A model generated the notes under the pieces. It was not told where the DNA came from, made no database searches, and worked only from the letters and a program-made list of their open reading frames with translations. DNA of 39,982 nucleotides, from NCBI RefSeq assembly GCF_013385825.1, contig NZ_JACAPG010000024.1, positions 1-39,982 on the forward strand. The letters run 5' to 3'. Of the stretch, positions 1 to 9,292 are shown piece after piece; within the stretch, counting starts at the first letter, position 1, and each line of letters begins with the position of its first letter. A program made the translations under genes and the position numbers. Origin of the DNA: Pseudomonas reactans (lineage in GTDB: Bacteria > Pseudomonadota > Gammaproteobacteria > Pseudomonadales > Pseudomonadaceae).

Positions 1-3000
1 TCAACCTGCAACCCATCGGCGTAGCTGGCGAGTTGTACCTGGGCGGTGAAGGCGTGGCACGGGGTTACCTGGAGCGTCCGGCACTGACTGCCGAGCGTTT
101 TGTGCCGGATCCGTTCGGTAAGCCCGGCAGCCGCGTATATCGCAGCGGCGACCTGACCCGTGGTCGTCCGGATGGGGTGGTGGATTACCTCGGTCGTGTC
201 GACCATCAGGTGAAGATCCGTGGTTTCCGTATCGAACTGGGCGAGATCGAGGCGCGCCTGCGTGAGCAGGACAACGTTGGCGAAACCGTGGTGGTCGCCC
301 AGGACGGTCCGACCGGCAAACAACTGGTGGCGTATGTCGTGCCGGCCGAGGGCCCGCTCGCCAAGGAAGCAGAATTGCGCGAAACCTTGCGCCGTGCGCT
401 GAAAACCCATCTGCCGGATTACATGGTGCCCGCGCACTTCATGTTCCTCGCCCAAATGCCATTGACCCCCAACGGCAAGCTGGACCGCAAGGGCCTGCCG
501 CAGCCGGACACCGCGCAGTCGCAAGGCGTCTGGGTTGAGCCGGTCACGCCGTTGCAGCAGCAGGTCGCGGCGATCTGGGCGCAGGTGTTGGGGGCCGAGC
601 GCATCGGCTTGAACGATCACTTCTTCGAGCTGGGCGGACACTCGTTGCTGGCCATGCAGGTGATCTCGCGTGTGCGTCAACTGCTTGAGCGAGAGATAGC
701 CTTGCGCACCTTGTTCGAGGCGCCGCAGTTGGAAGGCTTTGTGTTGGCCTTGCAGGCTGCGGACCAGACGCTGGCGCCGCCGATGCTGGCGGTCGGGCGT
801 GACCAGCCGTTGGCGCTGTCGTTTGCTCAGGAACGCCAGTGGTTCCTTTGGCAACTGGACCCGCACAGCGCGGCTTACCATATCCCCAGCGTGTTACGCC
901 TGAACGGGCATTTGGACCAACCGGCCTTGCAGCGCAGCTTCGATGCACTGGTGCTGCGTCATGAGAGCTTGCGTACCCAGGTCTACCAGGACGGCGAGCG
1001 TGCGGTTCAAGTGATTCGCCCAGCCACTGCGCTGGTGATTGCACGGGCAGATGCCGACGCCGCCCATCTTCAACAGCAGGTCGAAGCCGAAATTGCCCGG
1101 CCCTTCGACTTGCAGAGTGGCCCACTGCTGCGCGTCACCTTGCTGCGCCTGGCTGACGATGAACATGTGCTGGTGCTGGTGCAGCATCACATCGTGACAG
1201 ACGGCTGGTCGATGCAAGTGATGGTCGACGAGTTGGTACAGCTATACGGCGCCTACAGCCAGGGCCAGACGCCGCAGTTGCCGGAACTGGCGCTGCAATA
1301 CGCCGATTACGCGCACTGGCAGCGCCAGTGGATGGCGGCGGGCGAGCGCGAACGTCAATTGGCGTATTGGCAGAAACTGTTAGGCGGCGAACAGCCGGTG
1401 CTGGAGCTGCCCACTGCGAACGCGCGGCCGGCGGTGCAAAGCTACCGTGGCGCCAGCCTGCAACTTGAATTGCCGCCCGCGCTGGCGGCCGGGCTCAATG
1501 CACTGGCGCAGCGTGAAGGCGTCACATTGTTCATGGTGTTGCTGGCGTCTTTCCAGAGCCTGCTGTACCGCTACAGTGGCCAGCAGGACATCCGCGTCGG
1601 TGTGCCAATCGCCAACCGCAGCCGGGTTGAGGTGGAACGTCTTGTCGGGTTCTTCGTCAACACCCAGGTATTCAAGGCGGATATCGATGGGCAGCTCTCT
1701 GTCGGCCAATTGTTGCAGCAGGTCAAGCGCCGCAGCCTGGACGCCCAGAGCCATCAGGATCTGCCTTTCGAGCAATTGGTGGAGGCCCTGCAACCAGAGC
1801 GCAGCCTCAGCCATAACCCGCTGTTCCAGGTGATGTTCAACCACCAGAGTGAGGCGGGGTTGATGACGTCGGGGCAGTCACTGCCCGACTTGCGCGTAGA
1901 AGGGCTGGATTGGGGCAGCCAGACTGCGCAGTTCGACCTGAGCCTGGACACCCAGGCTTCGGCGCAGGGTATCCACGCCACCCTGACGTACGCGACCGAC
2001 CTGTTTGCCCCCGCCGTTCTCGAGTGCATGTTGGCGCATTGGCAGAACCTGTTGCGGGGCATGCTGGATGATCCGCAACAGCGGGTCAGCCAGTTGCCGC
2101 TGCTGGCGCCTGTCGAACAGCAGACCCTCGTAAGGCAATGGAATGCCACGGCGCGCGACTATCCACAACAGCCGGTGCATCAATTGATCGAAGCGCAGGT
2201 TGCGCAGACACCAGAGGCCCCCGCACTGGTCTTCGCCGCGCAGCGCCTGAGCTATGCCGACTTGAACCGGCGCGCCAACCGTCTGGCCCATCGCTTGATC
2301 CAGGCTGGCGTCGGTCCGGACGTGTTGGTCGGATTGGTCGTGGAGCGTTCCATCGAGATGGTGGTCGGCCTGCTCGCCGTGCTCAAGGCCGGCGGTGCCT
2401 ATGTGCCGCTGGACCCGGATTACCCGCCTGAGCGCCTGGCGTACATGCTTGAAGACAGCGGCGTGAAGCTGCTGTTGACCCAGTCCCACCTGCTGGAACA
2501 ACTACCGCGTGCCGAAGGCATCGAATGCCTGTTGCTGGGCGACTCTGGGTTCGAAGACTTCCCTGACACCAACCCTGACCTTGCGCTGCACGGCGAAAAC
2601 CTCGCGTATGTGATCTACACCTCCGGGTCCACCGGCCAGCCCAAGGGCGCGGGCAACCGTCATTCGGCGTTGACCAACCGCTTATGCTGGATGCAAGAGG
2701 CCTACCACTTGACCCCTCGCGATACGGTGTTGCAGAAGACACCGTTCAGCTTCGACGTGTCAGTGTGGGAGTTCTTCTGGCCGTTGATGACCGGTGCGCG
2801 CCTGGTGGTCGCGGCGCCGGGGGATCACCGTGATCCGGCGAAGATGGTGGCGCTGATCAACGCCGAACAGGTGACGACGCTGCACTTTGTGCCTTCGATG
2901 CTGCAGGCGTTCATGCAGGACGCGGCAGCCTCCAGTTGCCAGAGCTTGCGCCGCATTGTGTGCAGCGGTGAAGCATTACCGGTGGACGCGCAGCAACAGG

Positions 3001-4763
3001 TCTTTGCCAAATTGCCTGCGGCCAGCCTTTACAACCTGTACGGGCCGACGGAAGCCGCCATCGACGTGACCCACTGGACCTGCGTCGATGAACAACGCGA
3101 CACGGTACCCATCGGCCAGCCGATCGCCAATCTGCAGACCTACGTGTTGGATGCCCAGTTGCAAGCGGTGCCCGTCGGCGTGGCGGGCGAGTTGTACTTG
3201 GGCGGCCTGGGCTTGGCGCGCGGCTACCACCGCCGTCCCGCGCTGACTGCTGAGCGTTTCATTGCCTCGCCGTTCGAGTCGGGGGCGCGCTTGTACCGCA
3301 CGGGTGACCGTGTGCGCCAGCGCGCCGACGGCGTGATCGAATACCTCGGACGCCTGGATCACCAGGTCAAGTTGCGTGGCCTGCGTATTGAACTGGGTGA
3401 AATTGAAGCGCGCATCCTCGAAACCGCTGAAGTCCAGGAGGCGTCGGTGCAGGTGGTCGATGGCAAGCATCTGGTCGGCTACCTGGTGCTGCAAGCGCCC
3501 GGTGAGCACTGGCGCGAACCGCTCAGTGCGCACCTTGCGGCGCATTTACCCGACTATATGATTCCGGCGCAGTGGCTGTTGCTGGAACAGATGCCCCTGA
3601 GCCCGAACGGCAAACTGGACCGCAAGGCCTTGCCCAAGCCCGACGCGTCTCAGCACCAGCAGGTGTTCCGCGCGCCACACACCGAGCAGGAACAGCGCCT
3701 TGCAACGATCTGGGGCGAGGTGTTGGACGTCGAGCGCGTTGGCCTGGATGACAACTTCTTTGAACTGGGCGGTCACTCGCTGCTGGTATTGATGCTCAAG
3801 GAACGCATCCGCAAGGCCACCGGCAAGACCCTGTCGGTCAGCCAATTGATGCTTAACCCCACGGTGGCAGGGCAGGTGAATTGCCTGGGCAACGGCGCGG
3901 GGCAGTCGCTGATCGTCAAGCTCAACAGCCAGACCGAAGGCACGCCGCTGTTCCTGTTCCACCCAAGCTACGGCTCGGTGCATTGCTACAAGGCCATTGG
4001 CCTGGCACTGCGCGAGCAGCGGCCGGTGATGGGCGTGATCTGCCGCGCATTGGCCGAGGAGGGCAGCGCCGTACCGAGCTGGCAAGCGATGGTCGAGGAC
4101 TACACCGGGCAATTGCTCGATGCGTTGCCCGAGGGGCGCTATCGTCTCGCGGGCTGGTCCATGGGCGGTAACCTGGCCATGGAAGTTGCCTATGCCTTGG
4201 AGCAAGCCGGGCGTGAGGTGGAAGTGGTCGGTTGGATCGATGCCTCGCCGCCTTACTGGCTCAAGGCTTACTGGGACGCAGCGGTGATTGCGGATGACGA
4301 TGATCTGTCGGTCAACCAGCGCCGCGTTGAACTGTTGCAGGTGATGTTCCCGGCGTCGAGCCAGCAGATCCACACCGCCTGGTTGGACAGCCAGGCATTC
4401 TTCAGTGATGAAGCGCAGCAATGGCAGGCACTGGGCGCCTGGGCTGAAGAGGCGTTGGGCGAGACGTTCCGGGAAATCAAGGCAAGCTTGCTTGAAGGGG
4501 ATGAAGCGCAGATTTCCTGGGAGCTGGACCGCACCCTGGGCCAGCGGCTCAAGGACGCTGACTTCAAGCCGCTCAAGGCGCCGATCCGCTGCTGGTGGGC
4601 CGCCGGCAGCCGTGCAGGCCAGCATCGTCAGTTGATTGAAGCGACCATGGAGCAGGTGGTGGGCCGGGCGTGTGTCCAGCAGTCGGTGCTGATCGACTCC
4701 ACCCACGACCGCATCATCGATAACGCTGCGTTTGTGCAGAGCTTCGCCGATGCGATGAAGTAA
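1..4763 (+). CDS. pvdD: Pyoverdine non-ribosomal peptide synthetase, terminal module with thioesterase (5' end outside window)
   Basis: The gene is open from the first bases of the window, so it is partial at its 5' end. Numbering from the first in-window Met (33), the order is: C-terminal part of an A domain (YRSGDL, then NGKLDR near 150), PCP (GGHSLL, Ser204), C domain with catalytic HHIVTDG (385-391), complete A domain (FDVSVWE, YGPTEAA), PCP (GGHSLL) and a type I thioesterase (GWSMGG, Ser1376). The last A domain gives code DVWHVSLIDK, a serine signature. There is no epimerization domain, and the C domain begins SFAQERQW, which is LCL-like. The peptide therefore ends in L-Ser and is released or cyclised by the TE. 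Placement beside fpvA, pvdE, pvdF and pvdMNOP makes a pyoverdine synthetase the clear reading. The symbol follows the P. aeruginosa TE-bearing protein; related species may use pvdI or pvdJ for equivalent genes. The substrate of the first, truncated A domain cannot be read. Confidence 0.93.
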   Translation, partial: NLQPIGVAGELYLGGEGVARGYLERPALTAERFVPDPFGKPGSRVYRSGDLTRGRPDGVVDYLGRVDHQVKIRGFRIELGEIEARLREQDNVGETVVVAQDGPTGKQLVAYVVPAEGPLAKEAELRETLRRALKTHLPDYMVPAHFMFLAQMPLTPNGKLDRKGLPQPDTAQSQGVWVEPVTPLQQQVAAIWAQVLGAERIGLNDHFFELGGHSLLAMQVISRVRQLLEREIALRTLFEAPQLEGFVLALQAADQTLAPPMLAVGRDQPLALSFAQERQWFLWQLDPHSAAYHIPSVLRLNGHLDQPALQRSFDALVLRHESLRTQVYQDGERAVQVIRPATALVIARADADAAHLQQQVEAEIARPFDLQSGPLLRVTLLRLADDEHVLVLVQHHIVTDGWSMQVMVDELVQLYGAYSQGQTPQLPELALQYADYAHWQRQWMAAGERERQLAYWQKLLGGEQPVLELPTANARPAVQSYRGASLQLELPPALAAGLNALAQREGVTLFMVLLASFQSLLYRYSGQQDIRVGVPIANRSRVEVERLVGFFVNTQVFKADIDGQLSVGQLLQQVKRRSLDAQSHQDLPFEQLVEALQPERSLSHNPLFQVMFNHQSEAGLMTSGQSLPDLRVEGLDWGSQTAQFDLSLDTQASAQGIHATLTYATDLFAPAVLECMLAHWQNLLRGMLDDPQQRVSQLPLLAPVEQQTLVRQWNATARDYPQQPVHQLIEAQVAQTPEAPALVFAAQRLSYADLNRRANRLAHRLIQAGVGPDVLVGLVVERSIEMVVGLLAVLKAGGAYVPLDPDYPPERLAYMLEDSGVKLLLTQSHLLEQLPRAEGIECLLLGDSGFEDFPDTNPDLALHGENLAYVIYTSGSTGQPKGAGNRHSALTNRLCWMQEAYHLTPRDTVLQKTPFSFDVSVWEFFWPLMTGARLVVAAPGDHRDPAKMVALINAEQVTTLHFVPSMLQAFMQDAAASSCQSLRRIVCSGEALPVDAQQQVFAKLPAASLYNLYGPTEAAIDVTHWTCVDEQRDTVPIGQPIANLQTYVLDAQLQAVPVGVAGELYLGGLGLARGYHRRPALTAERFIASPFESGARLYRTGDRVRQRADGVIEYLGRLDHQVKLRGLRIELGEIEARILETAEVQEASVQVVDGKHLVGYLVLQAPGEHWREPLSAHLAAHLPDYMIPAQWLLLEQMPLSPNGKLDRKALPKPDASQHQQVFRAPHTEQEQRLATIWGEVLDVERVGLDDNFFELGGHSLLVLMLKERIRKATGKTLSVSQLMLNPTVAGQVNCLGNGAGQSLIVKLNSQTEGTPLFLFHPSYGSVHCYKAIGLALREQRPVMGVICRALAEEGSAVPSWQAMVEDYTGQLLDALPEGRYRLAGWSMGGNLAMEVAYALEQAGREVEVVGWIDASPPYWLKAYWDAAVIADDDDLSVNQRRVELLQVMFPASSQQIHTAWLDSQAFFSDEAQQWQALGAWAEEALGETFREIKASLLEGDEAQISWELDRTLGQRLKDADFKPLKAPIRCWWAAGSRAGQHRQLIEATMEQVVGRACVQQSVLIDSTHDRIIDNAAFVQSFADAMK

Positions 4764-4780
4764 CGGACGGCAGCAACCCA

Positions 4781-4815
4781 AGCCCCTGGCCTCTTCTAAG
4801 GCCAGGGGCTTTTTT
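4781..4815 (+). terminator. Rho-independent terminator of pvdD
   Basis: A 12-bp perfect stem (4781-4792 with 4799-4810), a 6-nt loop and a T run (4810-4815) lie 18 bases after the pvdD stop. This is a textbook intrinsic terminator on the plus strand. Confidence 0.9.
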
Positions 4816-4843
4816 GTGCCGGGTGTACGGGCAGGCGGGCACT

Positions 4844-4879
4844 AAAAAGCCCCTGGTCATTGCGCATGGCCAGGGGCTT
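4844..4879 (-). terminator. Rho-independent terminator of fpvA
   Basis: On the minus strand a 10-bp GC-rich stem (4870-4879 with 4847-4856) is followed by a T run (4844-4848), 26 bases past the fpvA stop. Three more pairs close above one mismatch. Its core (GCCCCTGGCC) is the same as in the pvdD terminator 60 bases away. Confidence 0.85.
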
Positions 4880-4904
4880 GGTTGGAACGGCTAGCGTCTA
4901 TGCA

Positions 4905-7331
4905 TCAGAAGTTCCAGCGGGTGCTGAGCATGATGTTGCGCGGGTCACCGTAGTAGACCGAATTGTAGAAGCCGATGTTGGTGTAGTACTTCTTGTCGAA
5001 GATGTTGTTGACATTGAGGCTGGCCGATACGTTCTCGGTGACCTGGTAACGGGCCATCAGGTCCACCAGCCACAGCGGATCCTGGGAGAATTTATCCTGG
5101 CTGCCGGTGGCGTAGTTGTTGGTCAGCACCTTCCAGCCCGTACCCTGCCAGCGCACGCCGCTGCCCAGGGTCAGCTTGTCCAGGGCGCCGGTCAGCTTGT
5201 AGCTGGTGTAGATGTTGACTTGGTCTTCCGGCTCCCAGGTGGAGAGTTTCTCGCCCTGTTTGTCGCGAATGATCTTATGGGTGTAACCCGCCTGCAGCTG
5301 CCAGCCAGGGGCCAGTTCGCCGGAGATTTCCGCTTCGTAGCCCTTGGTCTTGGCTTCGGTGCCTTTGGACGCGTAGTCAAGGCCTGGGTAGCTGAGGGGA
5401 ACGTAGTCAAGGTCGTCGATGGGGCGGTTTTTCTCGTGTACTTCGAAGTACGCAAGGCTGGCGTTGAGACGGCCATCGAAGAACTCGCCTTTCAAGCCCA
5501 GCTCATAGTTCTTGCCTTCGTCCGGCTCCAGCGGCTTGTTGTTGCGGTCGCGGTAGTCGTCCTGGGGCAGGTAGATCTCGGTGAAGCTGGCATAGGCCGA
5601 GAGGTTCTCGGTGAAGTCGTAGGTTAGGCCGGCGTAAGGCACGACCTTGCCGGTGTCCTTGACCTGGCTGGTGCCGCTGACCTCGTAGTTGTTGACTCGG
5701 GTACCCAGGATCAGGTGCCAGTCATCGGCCAGGCTGAAGCGGCCGGTGATGTACTGGGCGCTCTGGCGGGTGAGTTCGTCGTTGCGCTTGGTCTGTGGGC
5801 CACGGTCAGGCTTGGGCGCGTCGCCGTCCCAATCGAAGTAATCGTGGCTGTTGTTGTAGTTGGTGGCGTTGGTGTAGTCGCGGCCCAGCCAGTGGGAGCG
5901 CGAGACCGAGGCGCCGACCACCAGTTCATGCTCGCGGCCGAACAGGCTGAAAGGCCCGGTGGCGTACAGGTCGCCGGTGTCGCTGGTGGTCTCGCCATTG
6001 TAGGTACGCGTAAGCAGCGAAGCCTTGCCGGTGGCTGCGTTCGGCGCCAGCAGCGCCGACAGCGGAGCCTTGTAGCCATTGATCTGGTGGTTGTACTGCG
6101 CCTTGCCAACCCAGCCGTTATCGAACGTATGTTCCAGGGTCGCGAAGCCGGTACGGGTGTACTGGGCCCACTTGCTGTACTTGGCGCCGTTGTTGAACGA
6201 ACGCGAGGTGCTGATGCGGTTGCCTGCGGAGTCATACAGCGACGCCGCGCCTGACCAGCTGGAACCTTGCGGGTCGCTGTCCTGGTAGTCACCGCCGACG
6301 GTCAGCAGGGTATCCGGCGCCAGATCGAATTCCAGGATGCCGTAGTACACGTTGGTCTTGCGCTGGTAGTGATCGAGGAACGAGTGTTTGTCCTGATAGG
6401 CCGCCACCGCACGGCCGCGCACGTTGCCGGACTCGGTGAGCGGACCGCTCACATCCACTTCCGAGCGGTAGTTGTCCCAGGAACCGGCGCCCAGGTCGAT
6501 GTAGCCCTTGAATTCCGAGGTCGGCTTCTTGCGGACCATGTTGATGGTGCCACCAGGGCCACCGGCGCCGGTCAGCAGGCCGGTCGCGCCCTTGAGGATT
6601 TCGACGCGGTCGTAGATCACTGTGTCGGTCAGGGTGTGGCCGGACGAATACTGGGCGTCTTGCAGGATCGGAATGCCGTCGTACTGGAAGTTCTGGATGG
6701 CAAAGCCACGGGAGAAGTAGCTGGTGCGTTCGCTGTCATACGCGGCAACAGTGATGCCGGGGGTGTGGCGCATCACGTCGTCGATCGACTTGAGGTTGAA
6801 GTCATCCATGGCCTGGCGGGTCACCACCGAGATCGATTGCGGCGTCTCCCGTGGCGTCAGCACCAGGCGGGTCGCGGTCGCGATGGTCCCGGGCGTATAG
6901 GAGCCCGAGCCCTCGGTAATGGTGCCGAGCTGGTTGGCAGTCACCTGGGTGGCGCCCAGCTCCAGGGCGGACGAGCGGCCGGCAGTCAGTGTCATCGTGT
7001 TGCCTTGCAGGTCGAAGTTCACGCCGGTGCCGGTCAGCAGCGTGGTCATGGCCTGGCCAGGCTGCAACTTGCCCTTGACCTTGTGGCTGCGTTTGCCTTC
7101 GACGTCGGTCGGGCTATACAGCACTTGCAGGTTCGCCTGCTTACCAAATTCTTGAAGAGCGCTACCCAGCGACTGTGCAGGGACATCCAGCTCGATCTCC
7201 TGCGCCTGAACATAACCGGCGACTGGCAGCGTCAGCGCAACGGCAATCGCGCCAGGTAGCACGTGGGTGTTCAAGAGGCGGCGCATGGAGAGTGCCTTGC
7301 TCAAGGGACTCAGACCAAATGTTGCTGGCAT
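4905..7331 (-). CDS. fpvA: Ferripyoverdine TonB-dependent receptor with signalling domain
   Basis: This is the outer-membrane receptor that imports ferric pyoverdine using TonB energy and also signals iron-siderophore binding. The 808-residue protein has a signal peptide ending near residue 43 (AGYVQA, then QE), an STN signalling domain (about 51-120), a plug (about 160-280, with ETPQSISVVTR and VMRHTPGITV) and a beta barrel ending in the outer-membrane Phe (STRWNF). Many stretches match P. aeruginosa FpvA as I remember it, for example GSYTPGTIATATR and GAGSWDNYRSE, and that protein also starts MPA with a second Met near residue 16. In that family the STN domain contacts the anti-sigma factor FpvR, which controls PvdS and FpvI. 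An AGAGA-like ribosome site lies about 10 bases upstream. The gene is 109 bases downstream of pvdE on the same strand. I found no PvdS element in that gap, so it may be read from pvdE or from another sigma factor's promoter. Confidence 0.97.
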   Translation of the reverse strand: MPATFGLSPLSKALSMRRLLNTHVLPGAIAVALTLPVAGYVQAQEIELDVPAQSLGSALQEFGKQANLQVLYSPTDVEGKRSHKVKGKLQPGQAMTTLLTGTGVNFDLQGNTMTLTAGRSSALELGATQVTANQLGTITEGSGSYTPGTIATATRLVLTPRETPQSISVVTRQAMDDFNLKSIDDVMRHTPGITVAAYDSERTSYFSRGFAIQNFQYDGIPILQDAQYSSGHTLTDTVIYDRVEILKGATGLLTGAGGPGGTINMVRKKPTSEFKGYIDLGAGSWDNYRSEVDVSGPLTESGNVRGRAVAAYQDKHSFLDHYQRKTNVYYGILEFDLAPDTLLTVGGDYQDSDPQGSSWSGAASLYDSAGNRISTSRSFNNGAKYSKWAQYTRTGFATLEHTFDNGWVGKAQYNHQINGYKAPLSALLAPNAATGKASLLTRTYNGETTSDTGDLYATGPFSLFGREHELVVGASVSRSHWLGRDYTNATNYNNSHDYFDWDGDAPKPDRGPQTKRNDELTRQSAQYITGRFSLADDWHLILGTRVNNYEVSGTSQVKDTGKVVPYAGLTYDFTENLSAYASFTEIYLPQDDYRDRNNKPLEPDEGKNYELGLKGEFFDGRLNASLAYFEVHEKNRPIDDLDYVPLSYPGLDYASKGTEAKTKGYEAEISGELAPGWQLQAGYTHKIIRDKQGEKLSTWEPEDQVNIYTSYKLTGALDKLTLGSGVRWQGTGWKVLTNNYATGSQDKFSQDPLWLVDLMARYQVTENVSASLNVNNIFDKKYYTNIGFYNSVYYGDPRNIMLSTRWNF

Positions 7332-7440
7332 GGGTGAATTCTCTTCTAGGTATTTAGTGGGCAGATTTTAAGTATTTGTTGGGGTTGGTTCTCATTACCA
7401 CTAGTGAGACGTTCCTACCTGCAGAAACCGGAAAAGAAAT
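7332..7440 (-). other. pvdE-fpvA intergenic gap
   Basis: This AT-richer gap may hold an fpvA promoter. On the minus strand there is CGTCT (7407-7411), which resembles the -10 of FecI-type sigma factors, but I could not pair it with a convincing -35. The TAAAT at 7352-7356 has no CGT at the right distance and lies too near the start codon. No hairpin with a T run follows pvdE, so read-through from pvdE is possible. Confidence 0.35.
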
Positions 7441-9093
7441 TCACGCCGGTTCCATTTCGTGCACCACTTGGCCGGCGCGCAGGCGCACCAACTGGTCGGC
7501 AATATCGAAATAGCGGTCGTCGTGGCTGATCACGATGATGGTCTTGCCCAGGCGCTTGAGGTCCGGCAGCAACTCGGTATAGAAAACGCGGCGGAAGGCC
7601 GGGTCCTGGTCGGCGGCCCATTCGTCGAACACCAGCACCGGGCGTTCTTCCAACCAGGCGTTGACCAGGGCCAGGCGCTTGCGCTGGCCGGTGGACAGGT
7701 CGGTGGTGCTGAACACACCGTCCTTGACGCTGACCTTGTGCGCGATTTCCAGGCGCTCCAGGTACTTGGTCGCGCTGTCCAGTGACTGGGTGGCGCTGCC
7801 TTGGACCAAGTCATCGAACAGGTAATAGTCAGCAAACACCGTGGTGAACAACTGGCGGTAGTCGTCGCGCGCCGGATCGGTCACGGTTTCGCCATTGAGG
7901 CGGATTTCCCCGGCCTGGGGTTGGTAGAGGCCCAGCAACAGCTTGATCAGGGTGGTTTTGCCACAGCCGTTCTCGCCCACGATAAACACGATGTCGCCCT
8001 GCTTGATGCTCAGGTTGATCGGCCCAAGGTGGAACGGTTGGCTGCCTTCCACCGGCGGCGGGCTGTAGCTCACGCCGCGCAATTCCAAGCTGTTGACCAC
8101 TGGCGTGGGGGCTTCGCTGCCATCCATCAGCAGATGGGGTTCAGGCGACGAGAAACGGTCGGACAATTCGGTGATGCGCGCAAAGGCAATCCGCGCCTTG
8201 CCGATGATCGGCAAGTAACCCACCACGTGCTCCAACGGGCCTTTCATGTACAACAGCACCAGTACGAAGCCGGTGATCACCGCCGGGTCCGGGTTGGGGC
8301 TGTAGGCCTGCATCGCCAGGGCCAGGCCGATGACCACGAAAAACAGCATCGAGCCGAAGGTTTTGGCGACGATGTAGATGTTCACCGAACGCACCTGGAT
8401 ATCGCTGATCCGGTCGGCGGTTTCCTGGATGCGGTGGGTGTTCATGCGGTAGCGGCGGGGCCGGTGGATGCGCAATTCCTTGGCGCCCGAGGCGATTGCG
8501 GAATAGTAGCGTTGCAGCTCGTCTTCCTGGTCGCGGGCCTCATCGAAACCGCGAATGCCCTTGGCACCGGCGATGAATTGCACGCTGCTGCCAATGATGA
8601 TGGCGACCACCATCATCAGGAACATCGGCACCGACAGGTAGGCCAGATAGCCCAGGCAGCCCAGGGTCACCGTCGTTGCGATGGCCAGCGGAGTGAACGC
8701 GAAGGAAAAATCACTGATGGTGTCGACGTCATGGGTCAGCACCGGAATCAGGCGGTGGGAGCGGTACTGTTCGATCTGTTCGATGGGCGCCGACAGCACC
8801 TTTTCACCCAGGTCCTTGCGCAGGGCCGCGATAATTCGCTGGCCGACGTAGTTGGTGCCGATATCCGAGACGATCGAGCTGGTCAGGGCCAACAGGCACA
8901 GCGCCGCAAACGTCAGGATCACCCCCTGCGTCATCCCGGTCGTAGAGTGCAGGGCGTTATTGATCGTCGCCAGCAGCAACGTGATGGCCAGGCCGCCGGC
9001 CATGCCCAGGGCGACGGAGACCGTCACGATGGTGCGAAAGGGCCTGAGCAATGCGAGCAGACCGTTGAAGGCGCCGCGCTTGGGGTCGGTCAT
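7441..9093 (-). CDS. pvdE: Pyoverdine precursor (ferribactin) ABC exporter, fused membrane and ATPase domains
   Basis: This 550-residue inner-membrane half-transporter moves the acylated precursor ferribactin from cytoplasm to periplasm, where PvdM, N, O and P finish it. The N-terminal half has hydrophobic spans (about 20-300), including a double span near 20-70 and another near 145-180. The ATPase half has Walker A (GENGCGKTT, about 371-379), the signature LSTGQ (about 464), Walker B (VLVFDEW, about 484) and the H-loop (ISHDD). The frame is open 14 codons further upstream to a Met at 9135, but the ATG at 9093 is preceded by GGAAG at 6 bases and gives the usual N-terminus, so I chose it. It diverges from pvdF, and a PvdS-type promoter lies about 60 bases upstream. 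Confidence 0.95.
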   Translation of the reverse strand: MTDPKRGAFNGLLALLRPFRTIVTVSVALGMAGGLAITLLLATINNALHSTTGMTQGVILTFAALCLLALTSSIVSDIGTNYVGQRIIAALRKDLGEKVLSAPIEQIEQYRSHRLIPVLTHDVDTISDFSFAFTPLAIATTVTLGCLGYLAYLSVPMFLMMVVAIIIGSSVQFIAGAKGIRGFDEARDQEDELQRYYSAIASGAKELRIHRPRRYRMNTHRIQETADRISDIQVRSVNIYIVAKTFGSMLFFVVIGLALAMQAYSPNPDPAVITGFVLVLLYMKGPLEHVVGYLPIIGKARIAFARITELSDRFSSPEPHLLMDGSEAPTPVVNSLELRGVSYSPPPVEGSQPFHLGPINLSIKQGDIVFIVGENGCGKTTLIKLLLGLYQPQAGEIRLNGETVTDPARDDYRQLFTTVFADYYLFDDLVQGSATQSLDSATKYLERLEIAHKVSVKDGVFSTTDLSTGQRKRLALVNAWLEERPVLVFDEWAADQDPAFRRVFYTELLPDLKRLGKTIIVISHDDRYFDIADQLVRLRAGQVVHEMEPA

Positions 9094-9154
9094 AAATACT
9101 TCCCGGAAAGTGAAAAAAGAGGGGGCTGGGCACACAGACCCTTACCCATGACAA

Positions 9155-9178
9155 ACGAAGGATTGGCGCGACTATTTA
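9155..9178 (-). promoter_or_regulatory. PvdS-type iron-starvation promoter for pvdE
   Basis: Read on the minus strand, TAAAT (9174-9178), exactly 16 bases, then CGT (9155-9157). This fits the known PvdS consensus of TAAAT, 16-17 bases, CGT. It lies 61 bases before the pvdE start codon and points towards it. Confidence 0.88.
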
Positions 9179-9209
9179 GCTCGGTGTGCCGGGCGGTGGC
9201 GGGGGTGGA

Positions 9210-9233
9210 TAAATTGCAAGGCGGCTGGTTCGT
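9210..9233 (+). promoter_or_regulatory. PvdS-type iron-starvation promoter for pvdF
   Basis: TAAAT at 9210-9214, exactly 16 bases, then CGT at 9231-9233, 59 bases before the pvdF start codon. It is the mirror partner of the pvdE element 31 bases away. Confidence 0.88.
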
Positions 9234-9292
9234 TCTTGTGGTGTAGGCGCACGCGTATTGGCGTGCCTGATCTATCCAGCGAGAGCGAAACA

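Noticed and set aside
3546..4781. Long minus-strand open frame (411 codons) opposite the pvdD thioesterase
   Set aside because: It lies fully opposite a clear domain, its translation shows no recognisable motif, and such frames are expected in GC-rich DNA.
7352..7356. TAAAT on the minus strand before fpvA as a PvdS element
   Set aside because: There is no CGT 16-17 bases downstream, and it lies only about 20 bases before the start codon.
7386..7404. Possible Fur box (AATGAGAAC) before fpvA
   Set aside because: It matches the GATAATGAT repeat pattern too poorly and only in one half.
9094..9135. Upstream Met (9135) as the pvdE start
   Set aside because: The extra 14 residues lack a ribosome site, while the ATG at 9093 has GGAAG at 6 bases and the family N-terminus.
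7801..9246. Plus-strand open frame opposite pvdE
   Set aside because: It is antisense to a complete ABC transporter, has His/Gln-rich low-complexity translation and would overlap the pvdF promoter.
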